Assembly: GCF_000024785.1 (NCBI RefSeq)
Contig: NC_013441.1
Coordinates: 3,100,001 to 3,164,000 of the forward strand
Reading direction: 5' to 3'
From: Gordonia bronchialis DSM 43247
GTDB taxonomy: Bacteria > Actinomycetota > Actinomycetes > Mycobacteriales > Mycobacteriaceae
DNA length: 64,000 nt
The notes under the pieces were generated by a model, which saw only the letters and a program-made list of their open reading frames with translations, searched no databases and was not told where the DNA came from. Positions 43,925-54,962 of this stretch are shown here, piece by piece; the first letter of the stretch is position 1; the number at the start of each line of letters is the position of its first letter. The position numbers were made by a program, and so were the translations under genes.

Positions 43925-45430
43925 TCAGCGAACCGACAGCGGCAGCGTCGCCGGCCGCACCGGGGACGGCAGATCAGAGGCCCCCATCAGGAAGGTGTCG
44001 ACTGCACGGGCCGTCGAGCGGCCCTCGGCGATGGCCCACACCACCAGGGAGGCTCCGCGATGCGCGTCACCGCACACGAAAACCCCTGGGGCATCGGTCT
44101 GCCAGTCGCTTCCGCAGGAGATCACACCGCGCTTGTTCGGCTCGATCTGCAGATCGGCCATCAGCTGCGAGGACCGGACACCGGCGAAACCGATTGCGAA
44201 CAAGGCGAGTTCACACGGGATCTCGAACTCGTCACCGACCGGGGTGACCACGCGCCGGCCGTCGGCGTCGCGACGCACGGCCACCTCGGCGAGCACCATC
44301 GTGGTGACCTTGCCCTGTTCGTCGCCCAGAAAGCGTTGCACGGCAACCTGATAACGACGTTCACCACCCTCGGCGTGCGCGCTGGACGTCCGCATGACCA
44401 GCGGCCATGTCGGCCAGGGTGACCGATTGTCGTCGCGATCACCCGGCAGTTCGGGGTTGTAGTCGAGTTGCACCACCGACGCCGCACCCTGCCGGTGTGC
44501 GGTGCCGAGGCAGTCGGCCCCGGTGTCGCCGCCACCGATGATGACCACGTGCTTACCGGCCGCGGTGATCGGCGACGGTCCGTCCCCCTCACACTCGCGG
44601 TTGGCCGGGACGAGATGTTCCATCGCCAGGTGCACGCCGTCGAGGTCGCGCCCCGGTACCGGGTTGTCGCGCGCCTCCATCGCCCCGATCGCCAGGACCA
44701 CGGCATCGTGGCGCGATCGCAACTCCGCCACCGACAGATCGGTACCCACATCGCAGCTCGTGACGAATTCGGTTCCCTCGGCGCGCATCTGGGCGATACG
44801 ACGGTCGATGTCGGACTTCTGCAGCTTGTACTCCGGGATGCCGTAGCGCAGCAGGCCACCGAGCCGGTCGTCGCGTTCGTAGACGGTCACGTCGTGGCCG
44901 GCCCGGGTCAACTGCTGTGCGGCGGCCAAACCGGCCGGTCCCGAGCCGACGATCCCCACCGATCGGCCCGACTTGGACGCCGGCGGCTCCGGTCCGATGA
45001 TGCCCTCGGCCCACGACTCGTGGGCGATGGTCTTCTCGATCCGCTTGATGGTGACGCTGCCACCGGTGGTGGCCTCCGAGATGGACAGCACGCAGGCCGC
45101 CTCGCACGGGGCGGGGCACACCATGCCGGTGAACTCGGGGAAGTTGTTGGTGGCGTGCAGTCGGGCGCTGGCCGCGTCCCAGCGGCCGCGACGCACCAGA
45201 TCATTCCACTCCGGGATGAGGTTACCCAGCGGGCAGCCCGCGGTTTCCGAGTGGCAGAACGGGATTCCGCAGTCCATACAGCGCCGGGCCTGCGTGGACA
45301 CCTCGCCGAGCACCTGCAATGGATTCGCGGCGTGCTCGTAGACGTCATCCCAGTCGGTGACGCGTTCGGCCACCGGCCGGTACTTCGCTTCCTTCTTGGG
45401 GATCTCCAGGAACCCGCGCGGGTCAGCCAC
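43925..45430 (-). CDS. gltD: Glutamate synthase small subunit (NADPH)
   Basis: 501 residues from the GTG at 45430, 8 bp inside the end of gltB. N-terminal iron-sulfur cysteines [10 protein letters not shown] and CPAPCEAAC (near 45 and 100), the FAD site [10 protein letters not shown] near 155 and the NADPH site [11 protein letters not shown] near 300 match GltD. It passes electrons from NADPH to the large subunit. An earlier start within the out-of-frame gltB sequence is rejected because homology begins at [13 protein letters not shown]. Confidence 0.96.
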   Translation of the reverse strand: MADPRGFLEIPKKEAKYRPVAERVTDWDDVYEHAANPLQVLGEVSTQARRCMDCGIPFCHSETAGCPLGNLIPEWNDLVRRGRWDAASARLHATNNFPEFTGMVCPAPCEAACVLSISEATTGGSVTIKRIEKTIAHESWAEGIIGPEPPASKSGRSVGIVGSGPAGLAAAQQLTRAGHDVTVYERDDRLGGLLRYGIPEYKLQKSDIDRRIAQMRAEGTEFVTSCDVGTDLSVAELRSRHDAVVLAIGAMEARDNPVPGRDLDGVHLAMEHLVPANRECEGDGPSPITAAGKHVVIIGGGDTGADCLGTAHRQGAASVVQLDYNPELPGDRDDNRSPWPTWPLVMRTSSAHAEGGERRYQVAVQRFLGDEQGKVTTMVLAEVAVRRDADGRRVVTPVGDEFEIPCELALFAIGFAGVRSSQLMADLQIEPNKRGVISCGSDWQTDAPGVFVCGDAHRGASLVVWAIAEGRSTARAVDTFLMGASDLPSPVRPATLPLSVR

Positions 45431-48400
45431 GTGCCGCCTCCATGATCGCTGAATCGACGTCGCGCCCTTCGGCTTCGGCCATGCGGGCCGCGTCGAGAAC
45501 ACGCTTGTAATCGGTGGGCATCACCTTGGTGAAGGCGAGACACCGACGTGGCCAGTCGGCCAGCATCGACGCGCCGATCGCCGAACCGGTGAGCCCGGTG
45601 TGCTCGGTGATGGTGTCCCTGAGCCACCGCAGGTCGTCGGGATCGGGCCGCATCAGCTCGACCATCGCCTTGTTGACCTTGTCGGGATCGAGGTCGTAGA
45701 CGAAGGCGATACCACCGGACATCCCCGCCGCCATGTTGCGTCCGGTCGGCCCGAGGATGACGACCCGGCCGCCGGTCATGTACTCGCAGGCGTGATCTCC
45801 CACGCCCTCCACCACTGCGGTGGCGCCCGAGTTGCGCACCGAGAACCGTTCCCCGACCCGTCCGCGCAGGAACACCCGACCCGAGGTCGCACCATAGAGG
45901 ATGGTGTTGCCGGCGATGACCTGATCCTCGGCGATGAACCATGCCGCGGGGTCGGGCGCGACGACGATCTTGCCGCCGCACAAGCCCTTTCCGACATAGT
46001 CGTTGGCGTCGCCGGAGAGCTCGATGGTCACCCCGGGCGGCAGGAAAGCACCCAGGGACTGCCCCGCCGAACCGGTCAGCTTCACCGTGATCGTGTCCTC
46101 GGACAGACCCTCGGCGCCGTAGCGGCGCGTGACCTCCGAGCCGAGCAGGGTGCCGACCGTGCGGTTGACGTTGCGGACCGGGAGTTCGAGCGTCACCGGA
46201 TGAGCGTCCTCCAGAGCGCCTTCGGCGAGCGCGATCATGGTCTGGTCCAACGCTTTGTCCAGCCCGTGGTCCTGCCCGCGAATCCGTCGGCTCGGCCCCT
46301 TGTCGGTCACCTTGCGGAAGATCGGGGTGAGGTCGAGCCCCTTGCTCTTCCAGTGCGCGAGCGCGGTGTCGGTGTGCAGGCGCTGCGACTGACCGATTGC
46401 CTCGTCGAGCGTCCGATATCCCAGCTGCGCCAGATACTTTCGCACGTCTTCGGCGACGAAGCGGAAGAAGTTGACCAGATGCTCGGCCTGACCGGTGAAC
46501 CGTGACCGCAGCACCGGATTCTGCGTCGCCACACCCACCGGGCACGTGTCGAGATGGCAGACACGCATCATGATGCAGCCCGTCACGATTAGCGGCGCGG
46601 TGGAGAATCCGTACTCCTCGGCACCGAGCAACGCGGCCATGATGACATCGCGGCCCGTGCGCAGCGCACCGTCGCACTGCACGGTGATCCGGTCGCGAAG
46701 TCCGTTGAGCATCAACGTCTGCTGGGCGTCGGCGAGACCGATCTCCCATGGCGTACCGGCATGTTTGAGCGACGTCAGTGGCGACGCGCCGGTCCCGCCG
46801 TCGTGCCCGGAGATGAGCACCACGTCGGCGTGCGCCTTGGAGACGCCGGTGGCGACCGTGCCGACACCGACCGCACTCACCAGCTTGACGTGGATGCGCG
46901 CGTTGGAGTTCGCGTTCTTCAGGTCGTGGATCAGTTGGGCGAGGTCCTCGATCGAGTAGATGTCGTGATGCGGTGGCGGTGAGATCAGTGCGACACCGGG
47001 GGTGGAATGCCGGGTCTTGGCGATCCACGGATACACCTTGTACGCCGGGAGTTGGCCACCCTCACCGGGTTTCGCACCCTGCGCCATCTTGATCTGGATA
47101 TCGGTGGCGTTGATCAGGTAGTCGCTGGTCACGCCGAACCGGCCCGAGGCGACCTGCTTGACCGCGCTGCGCCGTTCCGGATCGTAGAGACGATCCACGT
47201 CTTCGCCGCCCTCACCCGAATTGGATCGGCCCCCGATGCGGTTCATCGCGATGGCGATGGTCTCGTGCGCCTCTGCGGAGATGGAGCCGTAACTCATCGC
47301 GCCGGTGTTGAAGCGTTTCATGATCGCTTCGGCCGGTTCCACCTCCTCGAGCGGGATCGGTTCGCGCGCAGCCAGATCGAATTCGAACAGGCCGCGCAGG
47401 GTGCCGCCCTCGCGGGACAGCTTGTTCACCTCGTCGGAGTACTGCTCGAAGACCTCGGCCTGCCCGGTCTTGGTGGCATGCTGCAGCAGGAAGATGGTCT
47501 CCGGGGTGAACAGGTGCAGTTCACCCTCGCGACGGTACTGGTACTCCCCGCCCACCTCGAGCCGACGATAGACCTGTTCGGTGGGGTTGTCCGGGAACGC
47601 CCGATGATGACGGATGCGGACCTCTTCGGCCAGTTCGTCGAGCCCGACTCCCTCGATGCGGGAGACGGTCCGGGTGAAGTACTCCCGGACGACCTCCGAG
47701 GAGAGCCCGACGGCCTCGAAAGCCTGTGCGCCCGTGTAGGAGCTGATGGTCGAGATACCCATCTTGCTCATCACCTTGAGCACGCCCTTGCCGAGAGCTT
47801 CGAGATAATTGCGGATGGCCTTCGACGTCGACACCCCGGTGAGTTCACCTTCGGCGATGAGATCCTCGATCGTCTCGAGAGCCAGATGCGGATTGACCGC
47901 CGCGGCACCGAATCCGATCAGCAGCGCAATGTGGTGGACCTCCCGGGCATCCCCGGATTCGACGACCAGAGCGACCTTGGTCCGTTCCTTGGTGCGGACC
48001 AGATGATGATGGACCGCCGACGTCGCCAGCAACGACGGGATGGGCGCGTGATCACGGTCGGTGTGGCGGTCGGAGATCACCAGCGTGGTGTGCCCCTCGG
48101 CGATCGCCCGGCTGGCCCGCTGACGTAGATCCTCCAGCGCCGCAGCGAGTCCGGCCCCGCCCTCGGCGACCTCGTACAGGGCGCTGAGCACCTTCGCCGA
48201 GAGTCCCGGGTTGTCGCCGTCGTCGTTGATGTGGACGAGTTTGGCGAGATCCTCGTTGTCGATGACCGGCCAGTGCAGCAGGATCTGCCGGCACGACGCC
48301 GCGCTCGGCGCGAGCAGGTTCTGTTCGGGCCCCATCACGCGCGCCATCGACGTGACGATCTCCTCGCGGATCGCATCCAGCGGTGGGTTGGTGACCTGTG

Positions 48401-49997
48401 CGAACAGTTCGACGAAATAGTCGTAGAGCAGGCGTGAACGCTTGGACAGGACCGCCACCGGGGTGTCGGTGCCCATCGAACCGAGCGGCTCGTAGCCCGA
48501 CGCCGCCATCGGGGTCAGAAGAACACGCAGGTCCTCTTCGGTGTAGCCGAAGGACACCTGACGCCGGACGACGGTGTCGTGGTTGGGTTTGTACACCTGT
48601 CGGCCGGGCAGCGTCGCGATGTCGAGGAGACCGGCGTGCAACCACTCGTCGTAGGGCTCGGCGTTGATCAGGTCGCCCTTGACCTCCTCGTCGGGGATGA
48701 TGCGTCCCTGCGCGGTGTCGACGAGGAACATCCGTCCCGGTTCGAGGCGGCCCTTGGAGACAACGTCGTCGACCGGGACGTCGAGCACGCCGGCTTCCGA
48801 CGCGAGGATCACCCGCCCGTCGCGCGTCTGCCACCACCGGCCGGGGCGCAGCCCGTTGCGGTCGAGTACTGCGCCGACCACGGTCCCGTCGGTGAACGTG
48901 ACACAGGCCGGCCCGTCCCACGCCTCCATCAGCGATGCGTTGAACTGCAGGAAGGCGCGGCGTCGGGGATCCATGTCGGCGACGTTCTCCCACGCCTCGG
49001 GGACCATCATCATCACCGCGTGCGCCACGCTGCGGCCACCGAGATGCAGGAGTTCGAGAACTTCGTCGAGCGAGGCGGAATCGGAGGCCTCCGGGGTGCA
49101 GATCGGGAACGCACGTGTGAGGTCACCGGGGATGAGGTCGGTCTCGAGGAGCGCCTCACGGGCCCGCATCCGGTTGCGGTTGCCGCGCACCGTGTTGATC
49201 TCGCCGTTGTGCGCGACGAAGCGGAACGGATGCGCCAGCGGCCACGACGGGAAGGTGTTGGTGGAGAAGCGGGAATGGACGATGGCGATGGCACTGAGAC
49301 ACCGGTCGTCGCGCAGGTCGTCGTAATACAGCGGCAGCTGCATCGTGGTGAGCATGCCCTTGTAGACGATGGTGCGGCTCGACAGCGACGGGAAGTACAG
49401 CCCGGTGCCGGCTTCCTCGATCTCCGGGGTAACACGCTCGGCCTGCTTACGAAACGGGTAGATGTAGCGGTCGAGGGCGAGGCCGGAGAGCCGGTCACCG
49501 CCCGGTCGCTCGGGTTCGACGGTGACAAAGAGCTGCATCATGTGCGGCATGCACCCGAGGGCGGTGTCGCCGATGTCGGCGCGTTCGGCATCGACCGGCA
49601 GGTCGCGCCAGCCCAGGATGGTCACACCCTCGGCCTCGGCGAGGGCGGCGACACGGTCGATGGCCGCTTGGCGGAGTGCCGGGTCCACAGGCAGGAAGCA
49701 GACACCGGCCGCGTAGGTGTTGGAGCCGTCGGTTGCGGGCGTGGGCAGGTCGAAGTCCACGGAGTTGCGTAGCAGTTCGTCGGGCAGCTGGATCAGGATG
49801 CCGGCACCATCACCGCTGTTGACCTCGGCGCCGGCCGCCCCACGATGTTCGAGGTTCTCCAGTGCGAGCAGGCCGTCGGCGACGATCGAGTGGGAACGTC
49901 GGCCGTGGATGTCGGCGACCATGGCCACGCCGCAGGAATCGACCTCGGCCTCCGGGTCGTACAGGCCCTGTTTGGCCGGAAGTGCAGAAAATAACAT
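45423..49997 (-). CDS. gltB: Glutamate synthase large subunit
   Basis: 1524 residues from ATG 49997, with GGAGG upstream. The amidotransferase domain starts after a short propeptide: [14 protein letters not shown] places Cys22 as the likely N-terminal nucleophile after processing. The central FMN/synthase region (about 850-1200) has [40 protein letters not shown] and [20 protein letters not shown]; the iron-sulfur cysteines are [15 protein letters not shown]. The C-terminal beta-helix has GLCGGKIVV. It turns glutamine plus 2-oxoglutarate into two glutamates. In M. tuberculosis gltBD sits elsewhere, so its position between lgt and pyk is a rearrangement. Confidence 0.97.
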   Translation of the reverse strand: MLFSALPAKQGLYDPEAEVDSCGVAMVADIHGRRSHSIVADGLLALENLEHRGAAGAEVNSGDGAGILIQLPDELLRNSVDFDLPTPATDGSNTYAAGVCFLPVDPALRQAAIDRVAALAEAEGVTILGWRDLPVDAERADIGDTALGCMPHMMQLFVTVEPERPGGDRLSGLALDRYIYPFRKQAERVTPEIEEAGTGLYFPSLSSRTIVYKGMLTTMQLPLYYDDLRDDRCLSAIAIVHSRFSTNTFPSWPLAHPFRFVAHNGEINTVRGNRNRMRAREALLETDLIPGDLTRAFPICTPEASDSASLDEVLELLHLGGRSVAHAVMMMVPEAWENVADMDPRRRAFLQFNASLMEAWDGPACVTFTDGTVVGAVLDRNGLRPGRWWQTRDGRVILASEAGVLDVPVDDVVSKGRLEPGRMFLVDTAQGRIIPDEEVKGDLINAEPYDEWLHAGLLDIATLPGRQVYKPNHDTVVRRQVSFGYTEEDLRVLLTPMAASGYEPLGSMGTDTPVAVLSKRSRLLYDYFVELFAQVTNPPLDAIREEIVTSMARVMGPEQNLLAPSAASCRQILLHWPVIDNEDLAKLVHINDDGDNPGLSAKVLSALYEVAEGGAGLAAALEDLRQRASRAIAEGHTTLVISDRHTDRDHAPIPSLLATSAVHHHLVRTKERTKVALVVESGDAREVHHIALLIGFGAAAVNPHLALETIEDLIAEGELTGVSTSKAIRNYLEALGKGVLKVMSKMGISTISSYTGAQAFEAVGLSSEVVREYFTRTVSRIEGVGLDELAEEVRIRHHRAFPDNPTEQVYRRLEVGGEYQYRREGELHLFTPETIFLLQHATKTGQAEVFEQYSDEVNKLSREGGTLRGLFEFDLAAREPIPLEEVEPAEAIMKRFNTGAMSYGSISAEAHETIAIAMNRIGGRSNSGEGGEDVDRLYDPERRSAVKQVASGRFGVTSDYLINATDIQIKMAQGAKPGEGGQLPAYKVYPWIAKTRHSTPGVALISPPPHHDIYSIEDLAQLIHDLKNANSNARIHVKLVSAVGVGTVATGVSKAHADVVLISGHDGGTGASPLTSLKHAGTPWEIGLADAQQTLMLNGLRDRITVQCDGALRTGRDVIMAALLGAEEYGFSTAPLIVTGCIMMRVCHLDTCPVGVATQNPVLRSRFTGQAEHLVNFFRFVAEDVRKYLAQLGYRTLDEAIGQSQRLHTDTALAHWKSKGLDLTPIFRKVTDKGPSRRIRGQDHGLDKALDQTMIALAEGALEDAHPVTLELPVRNVNRTVGTLLGSEVTRRYGAEGLSEDTITVKLTGSAGQSLGAFLPPGVTIELSGDANDYVGKGLCGGKIVVAPDPAAWFIAEDQVIAGNTILYGATSGRVFLRGRVGERFSVRNSGATAVVEGVGDHACEYMTGGRVVILGPTGRNMAAGMSGGIAFVYDLDPDKVNKAMVELMRPDPDDLRWLRDTITEHTGLTGSAIGASMLADWPRRCLAFTKVMPTDYKRVLDAARMAEAEGRDVDSAIMEAARG

Positions 49998-50205
49998 CAC
50001 TACCTCCACTCGATCCGGGACGAATCGCATGCTGGGAGTCCGTTGGGACAGCACTGGCCCGTGGAGCAGACTGGCGGCACTCGGGTCACCGACGTCGATG
50101 TGAGGCTGCATCGTCGGGGACCGGGTGTGTCGCGAAATTGCAGTCTATCCGACCCGGACCGTGGTTGCCGCCGGTGCGGACCGCAGTGCGAGCGGGAGAT
50201 ACGCC

Positions 50206-50454
50206 CTAATCGATCGGGACCACGAACACAGCTCCGAATCCGATCGTCACCGTGAGAAACCCACAGGCGATGCCGGTAGCGATCGGTCGCGAGTCGGCGG
50301 ACACGAGCATCGCCAGTCCAGCGGCGATGACGACCACGGCGTCGATGATGAGACCCCACAGCAGGAAGAGGGAGAAGGCGTACAACGCCACCACCGACGC
50401 GACGATGGCGGCGAAGGGTGTCGCCGGCCCGAAGAATCTCTTGTCCACGCTCAT
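50206..50454 (-). CDS. Small membrane protein, two helices
   Basis: 82 residues from ATG 50454. Hydrophobic segments FAAIVASVVALYAFSLFLLW (about 14-33), IDAVVVIAAGLAMLV (37-52) and IATGIACGFLTVTIGFGAVF (58-78) follow the basic start MSVDKRFFGP. In M. tuberculosis two short membrane proteins (Rv1615, Rv1616) lie between lgt and pykA, so this pair is the probable counterpart. Function unknown. Its ATG overlaps the stop of the gene upstream (ATGA). Confidence 0.7.
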   Translation of the reverse strand: MSVDKRFFGPATPFAAIVASVVALYAFSLFLLWGLIIDAVVVIAAGLAMLVSADSRPIATGIACGFLTVTIGFGAVFVVPID

Positions 50455-50735
50455 CCGCCGATCGGGATCAGGGCGACGGCAGCGGCACACGCAGCGGCTG
50501 CGATCACCGCTGCCCACCGGTAGGCGGCCGGACGATGAAAGTTGACGACGACGCAGGCGAGGACGACTGAAATCGCGACGATCGACCACCGCTGTGCGGT
50601 GACCGAGAGAATGTGGACGTGGTACGGCGCGAGGTAGATCGTCGTCAATAGTGCCAGGGCAACGACCGTCTGAGCGGCGTGCTCACGCTGGCCCGAGTTC
50701 GTCCGGCTGGCAGCGGTGCCGTCGTGGGAGGTCAC
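50451..50735 (-). CDS. Small membrane protein, three helices
   Basis: 94 residues. After a hydrophilic start (MTSHDGTAASRTNSGQREHA) come helices AQTVVALALLTTIYLAPYHV, RWSIVAISVVLACVVV and YRWAAVIAAAACAAAVALIP. No recognised domain. Translationally coupled to the 82-aa membrane protein downstream. The putative promoter region just upstream carries a perfect 15-bp tandem repeat. Confidence 0.7.
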   Translation of the reverse strand: MTSHDGTAASRTNSGQREHAAQTVVALALLTTIYLAPYHVHILSVTAQRWSIVAISVVLACVVVNFHRPAAYRWAAVIAAAACAAAVALIPIGG

Positions 50736-50765
50736 GCGGTACTCAAATGTGCGGTACTCAAATGT
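50736..50765. repeat. 15-bp tandem repeat in the promoter region
   Basis: GCGGTACTCAAATGT at 50736-50750 and again at 50751-50765, directly before the start codon region of the 94-aa membrane protein gene (50735). It could be a duplicated regulatory half site or slippage. Confidence 0.6.
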
Positions 50766-50935
50766 TCCGAAGGCGCACTCTCAGGTCTGCACTCGCAGCA
50801 ACGTCGACTACTGAATTCCTTCTCTCGTGTCATCCAGTCCCCTCCACCTGGGCGGACCATCAGGATCTTAGTGCGGTGGCTACGCGTCGGACATCTCTCT
50901 CTGACGCTCGTTGATGTGCCGCGACGCTGTCGCTG

Positions 50936-52693
50936 TCAGGTGTTGTCACCCTCGGAGGACGCGGCCTCATGCTCGTCGTCCATGGAGCCGCCCTCAGCCG
51001 TCTGGGCGTCGGACCCCTTCGCGATCCCGGCCTCAGGTATCGCGGCCTCAGCGGATCTCGACTCGGGACCAACCTGGTCGTCAGACGAGGTGTCTTCGCT
51101 GTCAGGCGCGGTAGCCTCGACGGACTCGACTGTGTTGTCAACGTCGTCCGGTTCGGCGCCATCGCCGGAATGTGGAGTGCCCTCCGCGTCGGACTCAGAG
51201 CTCTCAGCGGAGTCCGAGGTGCTATCGGCTAGATCTGCGGTGCCCTCGGCGTCAGATGTGTTGTCGCCGGCGTCGGACTCGGAGTCCTCGGTGGAGTCTG
51301 CGGCGCCGTCGGCGGAATCGGCGGTGCCCTCGACGTCAGACTCGGTGCTCTCGCCGGAATCTGCGGTGCCCTCGGCGTCAGACCCGGTGCTGTCGGCATC
51401 GGCCTCGGTGCCCTCGCCGGAATCTGCGGTGCCCTCGGCGTCAGACCCGGTGCTGTCGGCATCGGCCTCGGTGCCCTCGCCGGAATCTGCGGTGCCCTCG
51501 GCGTCAGACCCGGTGCTGTCGGCATCGGCCTCGGTGCCCTCGCCGGAATCTGCGGTGCCCTCGGCGTCAGACCCGGTGCTGTCGGCGTCGGGTTCGGTGC
51601 TGTCGGCGGAATCTGCGGTGCCGTCGGCGGTGGACTTCTCGAGATCGACTGCGGGTGGTTCGTCGACTGCGGGTGGTTCGTCGTCGACTTCGTCTTCCAG
51701 GGTCGAATCGAGTTCGTGCGTAGGCTCGATGGATTCGTCCGGCTCGTCGAGGTCTTCGTCGTACCAGTCGTCGACGTAGCCGGCGACACCTTGTTCCTCG
51801 AGTTCGGCGGCACGCGCCGGGTGATACATCTCCAGACCCTGCTCGCGTCCCCGCGGCGCTATGACGAAATAGGCCGCCGCGCAGGCGAACACGATGGCTG
51901 CGGTGAAGACGTTGATGCGGATGCCGGCGATGAGGGTGGCCGGATCCGAGCGCAACAGTTCCACTCCGAGGCGGCCCACGCAGTAACCGGCCACATAGAG
52001 GGCGAACAGACGACCATGCCCGATGCGGAACCGGCGGTCGATGTACACCAGCGCCACCACGACGGCGACATTCCACAACAGTTCATAGAGGAACGTCGGG
52101 TGCACCACGGCCACCACGTCACCGTTGGAGACACCGCTGATCAGACCGGGGTCGCGATGGCCTGAGGAGTCGGTGCGCTCATAGATCTCCAGACCCCACG
52201 GCACCGCGGTCTCCCGGCCGTAGAGCTCCTGGTTGAAGTAGTTGCCGAGCCGGCCGATGGCCTGCGCCAGCAGGATGGGGGGTGCGATGGCATCGCCGAA
52301 GGCGGGCAGCCGGATGCCGTGCCGCCGCGCGCCGATCCACGCGCCGAGGGCGCCGAAGAACACCGCCCCCCAGATGCCGAGACCACCGTCCCAGATCTTC
52401 AGCGCGTCGATCGGGTCCTTGGGACCGTCGCCGAAATACGTACGCCAGTCGGTGATCAGGTGGTAGATGCGGCCACCGATCAGGCCGAAGGGCACCGCCC
52501 AGATGGCGACGTCGAGGACCTCGCCATCCTGGCCGCCCCGGGCGATCCAGCGCCGGTTTCCCCACCAGACGGCGACGATGATGCCGACGATGATGCACAG
52601 CGCGTAGGCGCGGAGCGGGAAGGGCCCGATGTTCCACACGCCCTGCGGCGGACTCGGGATGTAGGCCAGCAACGTCGTGGTCGGTGCGATCAC
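50936..52693 (-). CDS. lgt: Prolipoprotein diacylglyceryl transferase with long acidic repeat tail
   Basis: 585 residues. The first ~300 are a normal Lgt: seven membrane helices, the GGRIYHLITDW histidine region near 75, the GRLGNYFNQELYG signature near 145 and HPTFLYELLWN near 200. It moves diacylglycerol to the lipobox cysteine of prolipoproteins. Residues about 310-585 are a soluble, Asp/Glu/Ser/Gly/Thr-rich tail with 21-residue repeats and almost no basic residues; by topology it should be cytoplasmic. M. tuberculosis Lgt also has a tail but a shorter one. It is followed on the same strand by the gltB side of the cluster, and 22 bp separate it from trpA upstream. Confidence 0.93.
   Translation of the reverse strand: MIAPTTTLLAYIPSPPQGVWNIGPFPLRAYALCIIVGIIVAVWWGNRRWIARGGQDGEVLDVAIWAVPFGLIGGRIYHLITDWRTYFGDGPKDPIDALKIWDGGLGIWGAVFFGALGAWIGARRHGIRLPAFGDAIAPPILLAQAIGRLGNYFNQELYGRETAVPWGLEIYERTDSSGHRDPGLISGVSNGDVVAVVHPTFLYELLWNVAVVVALVYIDRRFRIGHGRLFALYVAGYCVGRLGVELLRSDPATLIAGIRINVFTAAIVFACAAAYFVIAPRGREQGLEMYHPARAAELEEQGVAGYVDDWYDEDLDEPDESIEPTHELDSTLEDEVDDEPPAVDEPPAVDLEKSTADGTADSADSTEPDADSTGSDAEGTADSGEGTEADADSTGSDAEGTADSGEGTEADADSTGSDAEGTADSGEGTEADADSTGSDAEGTADSGESTESDVEGTADSADGAADSTEDSESDAGDNTSDAEGTADLADSTSDSAESSESDAEGTPHSGDGAEPDDVDNTVESVEATAPDSEDTSSDDQVGPESRSAEAAIPEAGIAKGSDAQTAEGGSMDDEHEAASSEGDNT
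51345..51575 (-). repeat. 63-bp tandem repeats in the Lgt tail
   Basis: Three perfect 63-bp copies at 51387-51449, 51450-51512 and 51513-51575, plus a partial copy at 51345-51386 and degenerate copies on both sides. Each encodes a 21-residue unit containing DSTGSDAEGTADSGEGTEAD. Perfect DNA identity suggests recent slippage or recombination, so repeat number is likely to vary between strains. Confidence 0.9.
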
Positions 52694-52715
52694 GCTGCCA
52701 CCCTAACCGACCCGC

Positions 52716-53543
52716 TCAGGCCGAGTCGTGATGGCCACGCACTCCCTCGGCGAGTTCGGCGACCAGTGCACCGAGGCGGTCCTGCCCGGCCTTGGCGGCG
52801 GTGACCAGCGCCGAGCCCACGATCACGCCGTCGGCGTACGCGGCGATCTCGGCGGCCTGTTCCCGGTTGCGCACACCGAGGCCCACGCCGATCGGGATAT
52901 CGGCGTAGTCACGCACCCGCCGGCACAGTTCGGGGGCCATGTCGGAGACGGCGTCACGTGCGCCGGTCACACCCATCGTCGACGCCGCGTACACGAAGCC
53001 GCGGGAGGAGTCGACGGTCAGCGCGATCCGCTCGGTGGTCGATGACGGCGCCACCAGATAGATCCGGTCCAGGCCGTACTGGTCGGAGGCGGCATGCCAT
53101 TGCGCACCCTCCTCCGGAATGAGATTGGGTGTGATGAGCCCCGCCCCGCCGGCCGCGGCCAGATCGCGGGAGAAGTTCTCGACGCCGTACTGCAGCACCG
53201 GATTCCAGTAACTCATCACCACCGAGCTGCCACCTGCCGAAGCGATGGTCTCGACCGCGCGGAAGACGTCACGCACGCGAACCCCGTTGCGCAGGGCCAT
53301 GTCTGCGGCGTCCTGGATCGTCGGACCGTCCATCACGGGATCGGAGTAGGGCACGCCCACCTCGATGATGTCGCAGCCGGCCTCGACCATGGTCCGGAAC
53401 GAGTCCAGCGACTCATCCACGGTCGGGAAGCCGACGGGCAGATACCCGATCAGCGCTGCGCGCTTCTCGGCACGGCACTTCTCGAAGACCGGACCGAGTT
53501 TCGAGGAGACACCGGCGTCCGATGCGGTGGCGGCCTGGCTCAT
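52716..53543 (-). CDS. trpA: Tryptophan synthase alpha chain
   Basis: 275 residues from ATG 53543, overlapping the trpB stop by 4 bp. The catalytic Glu is in [15 protein letters not shown] near 52 and the Asp in the same block; the phosphate site GVGLGVRN is near 215 and VIVGSALV near 240. It cleaves indole-3-glycerol phosphate to indole, which is channelled to TrpB. An upstream in-frame start at 53648 is out of frame for conservation and rejected. Confidence 0.97.
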   Translation of the reverse strand: MSQAATASDAGVSSKLGPVFEKCRAEKRAALIGYLPVGFPTVDESLDSFRTMVEAGCDIIEVGVPYSDPVMDGPTIQDAADMALRNGVRVRDVFRAVETIASAGGSSVVMSYWNPVLQYGVENFSRDLAAAGGAGLITPNLIPEEGAQWHAASDQYGLDRIYLVAPSSTTERIALTVDSSRGFVYAASTMGVTGARDAVSDMAPELCRRVRDYADIPIGVGLGVRNREQAAEIAAYADGVIVGSALVTAAKAGQDRLGALVAELAEGVRGHHDSA

Positions 53544-54907
53544 CGGTCGGCTCCTGACTGCGCATGACCGGCGTCGGGATCGGTTGGGGCGTCCGGCGAT
53601 TGCGCCGCCTCGTCCTGCGAGGGCGGCGGATCGAACAGGTGGAACCACCGGGCCGCGGTGTCGACGTCCTTGTCACCCCGGCCGGACAGGCTGACGACGA
53701 TGATCTGGCCCTCGCCGAGTTCCTGCCCCAGCTTCAGCGCCCCCGCCACCGCGTGGGCGGACTCGATGGCCGGGATGATGCCTTCGCGGCGACTGAGCAG
53801 GGCGAGCGCGTCCATCGCCTCTGTGTCGGTGATCGGCCGGTACTCGGCGCGTCCGCTGTCCTTGAGGTAGGCGTGCTCGGGCCCCACCCCCGGATAGTCC
53901 AAACCCGCTGAGATGGAATGGGATTCGATGGTCTGCCCGTCCTCGTCCTGCAGCAGGTACGAGTAGGCGCCCTGGAAGGCACCCGGCGTCCCACCGGTGA
54001 AGGTCGCCGCGTGCCGACCGGTCTCCACCCCGTCGCCGGCGGCCTCGTAGCCGACGAGGCGCACCGTCGCGTCGTCGATGAACGGATGGAAGATGCCGAT
54101 GGCGTTGGAGCCACCGCCGACGCAGGCGACGACGGCGTCGGGCAGCCGCCCGGCCAGTTCGAGGATCTGCGCGCGCGCCTCGAGTCCGACGACGCGCTGC
54201 AGGTCGCGCACCATCGTCGGGAAGGGGTGGGGTCCGGCCGCGGTGCCGAAGCAGTAATAGGTGTTGTGCGCGTTGGTGACCCAGTCGCGCATCGCCTCGT
54301 TGATCGCGTCCTTCAGCGTGGCCGATCCGTTGTCGACGGCCACCACCTCCGCCCCGAGCAGCCGCATCCGCGCGACGTTGAGGGCCTGCCGGTCGGTGTC
54401 CACCCGCCCCATGTAGACGATGCACTCGAGACCCAGTAGCGCACATGCGGTCGCGGTCGCCACGCCGTGCTGACCGGCTCCGGTTTCGGCGATGATGCGA
54501 GTCTTGCCCATCCGCTGCGCGAGCAGGGCCTGCCCGAGCACATTGTTGATCTTGTGCGATCCGGTGTGATTGAGGTCCTCGCGCTTGAGGAAGATCCGCG
54601 CGCCACCGGCCTGGTCGCTCAGTCGGGTGGCCTCATACAGCGGCGACGGGCGCCCGGTGTACTGGCGCTGGAGTCGGTCGAGTTCGGCGAGGTAGTCCTC
54701 GTCGGTGCGCATCTTGAGATAGGTGGCGGTGACCTCGTCGATGACCGCCATCAGCGCCTCGGGCACATGCCGTCCCCCGTACACACCGAAGTGGCCACCC
54801 TCGTCGGGTTCGAGGGAGGTACGAGTGGTCAGTCCGACGCTGGCCGCGGGCAGTGCGGCGTCGTCACGACTGCCGGTCTCGGATGGCGAATGCGCTCGAG
54901 CGGTCAC
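53540..54907 (-). CDS. trpB: Tryptophan synthase beta chain
   Basis: 455 residues from the GTG at 54907. The PLP lysine is in HTGSHKINN near 115, the glycine loop is [11 protein letters not shown] near 265, and [11 protein letters not shown] and [13 protein letters not shown] are conserved. The first ~35 residues and the last ~30 (acidic, Pro/Asp/Ala-rich) extend beyond the usual ~400-residue core. It joins indole with serine to make tryptophan. Confidence 0.97.
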   Translation of the reverse strand: MTARAHSPSETGSRDDAALPAASVGLTTRTSLEPDEGGHFGVYGGRHVPEALMAVIDEVTATYLKMRTDEDYLAELDRLQRQYTGRPSPLYEATRLSDQAGGARIFLKREDLNHTGSHKINNVLGQALLAQRMGKTRIIAETGAGQHGVATATACALLGLECIVYMGRVDTDRQALNVARMRLLGAEVVAVDNGSATLKDAINEAMRDWVTNAHNTYYCFGTAAGPHPFPTMVRDLQRVVGLEARAQILELAGRLPDAVVACVGGGSNAIGIFHPFIDDATVRLVGYEAAGDGVETGRHAATFTGGTPGAFQGAYSYLLQDEDGQTIESHSISAGLDYPGVGPEHAYLKDSGRAEYRPITDTEAMDALALLSRREGIIPAIESAHAVAGALKLGQELGEGQIIVVSLSGRGDKDVDTAARWFHLFDPPPSQDEAAQSPDAPTDPDAGHAQSGADR

Positions 54908-54962
54908 ACGATCTCACAGACTCTTCGGGCTCACACGGCGTAGGGATCACCCACAGCCGTTG

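Noticed and set aside
44908..47028. A 706-residue open frame on the minus strand overlapping gltB and gltD
   Set aside because: Arg/Pro-rich shadow translation of gltB in another frame; no homology or start signal.
51345..51575. Possible CRISPR or minisatellite array
   Set aside because: Head-to-tail repeats have no unique spacers and stay in the lgt frame, so they are coding repeats.
51172..51723. Arg/Cys-rich plus-strand repeat frame
   Set aside because: Antisense of the Lgt acidic tail repeats.
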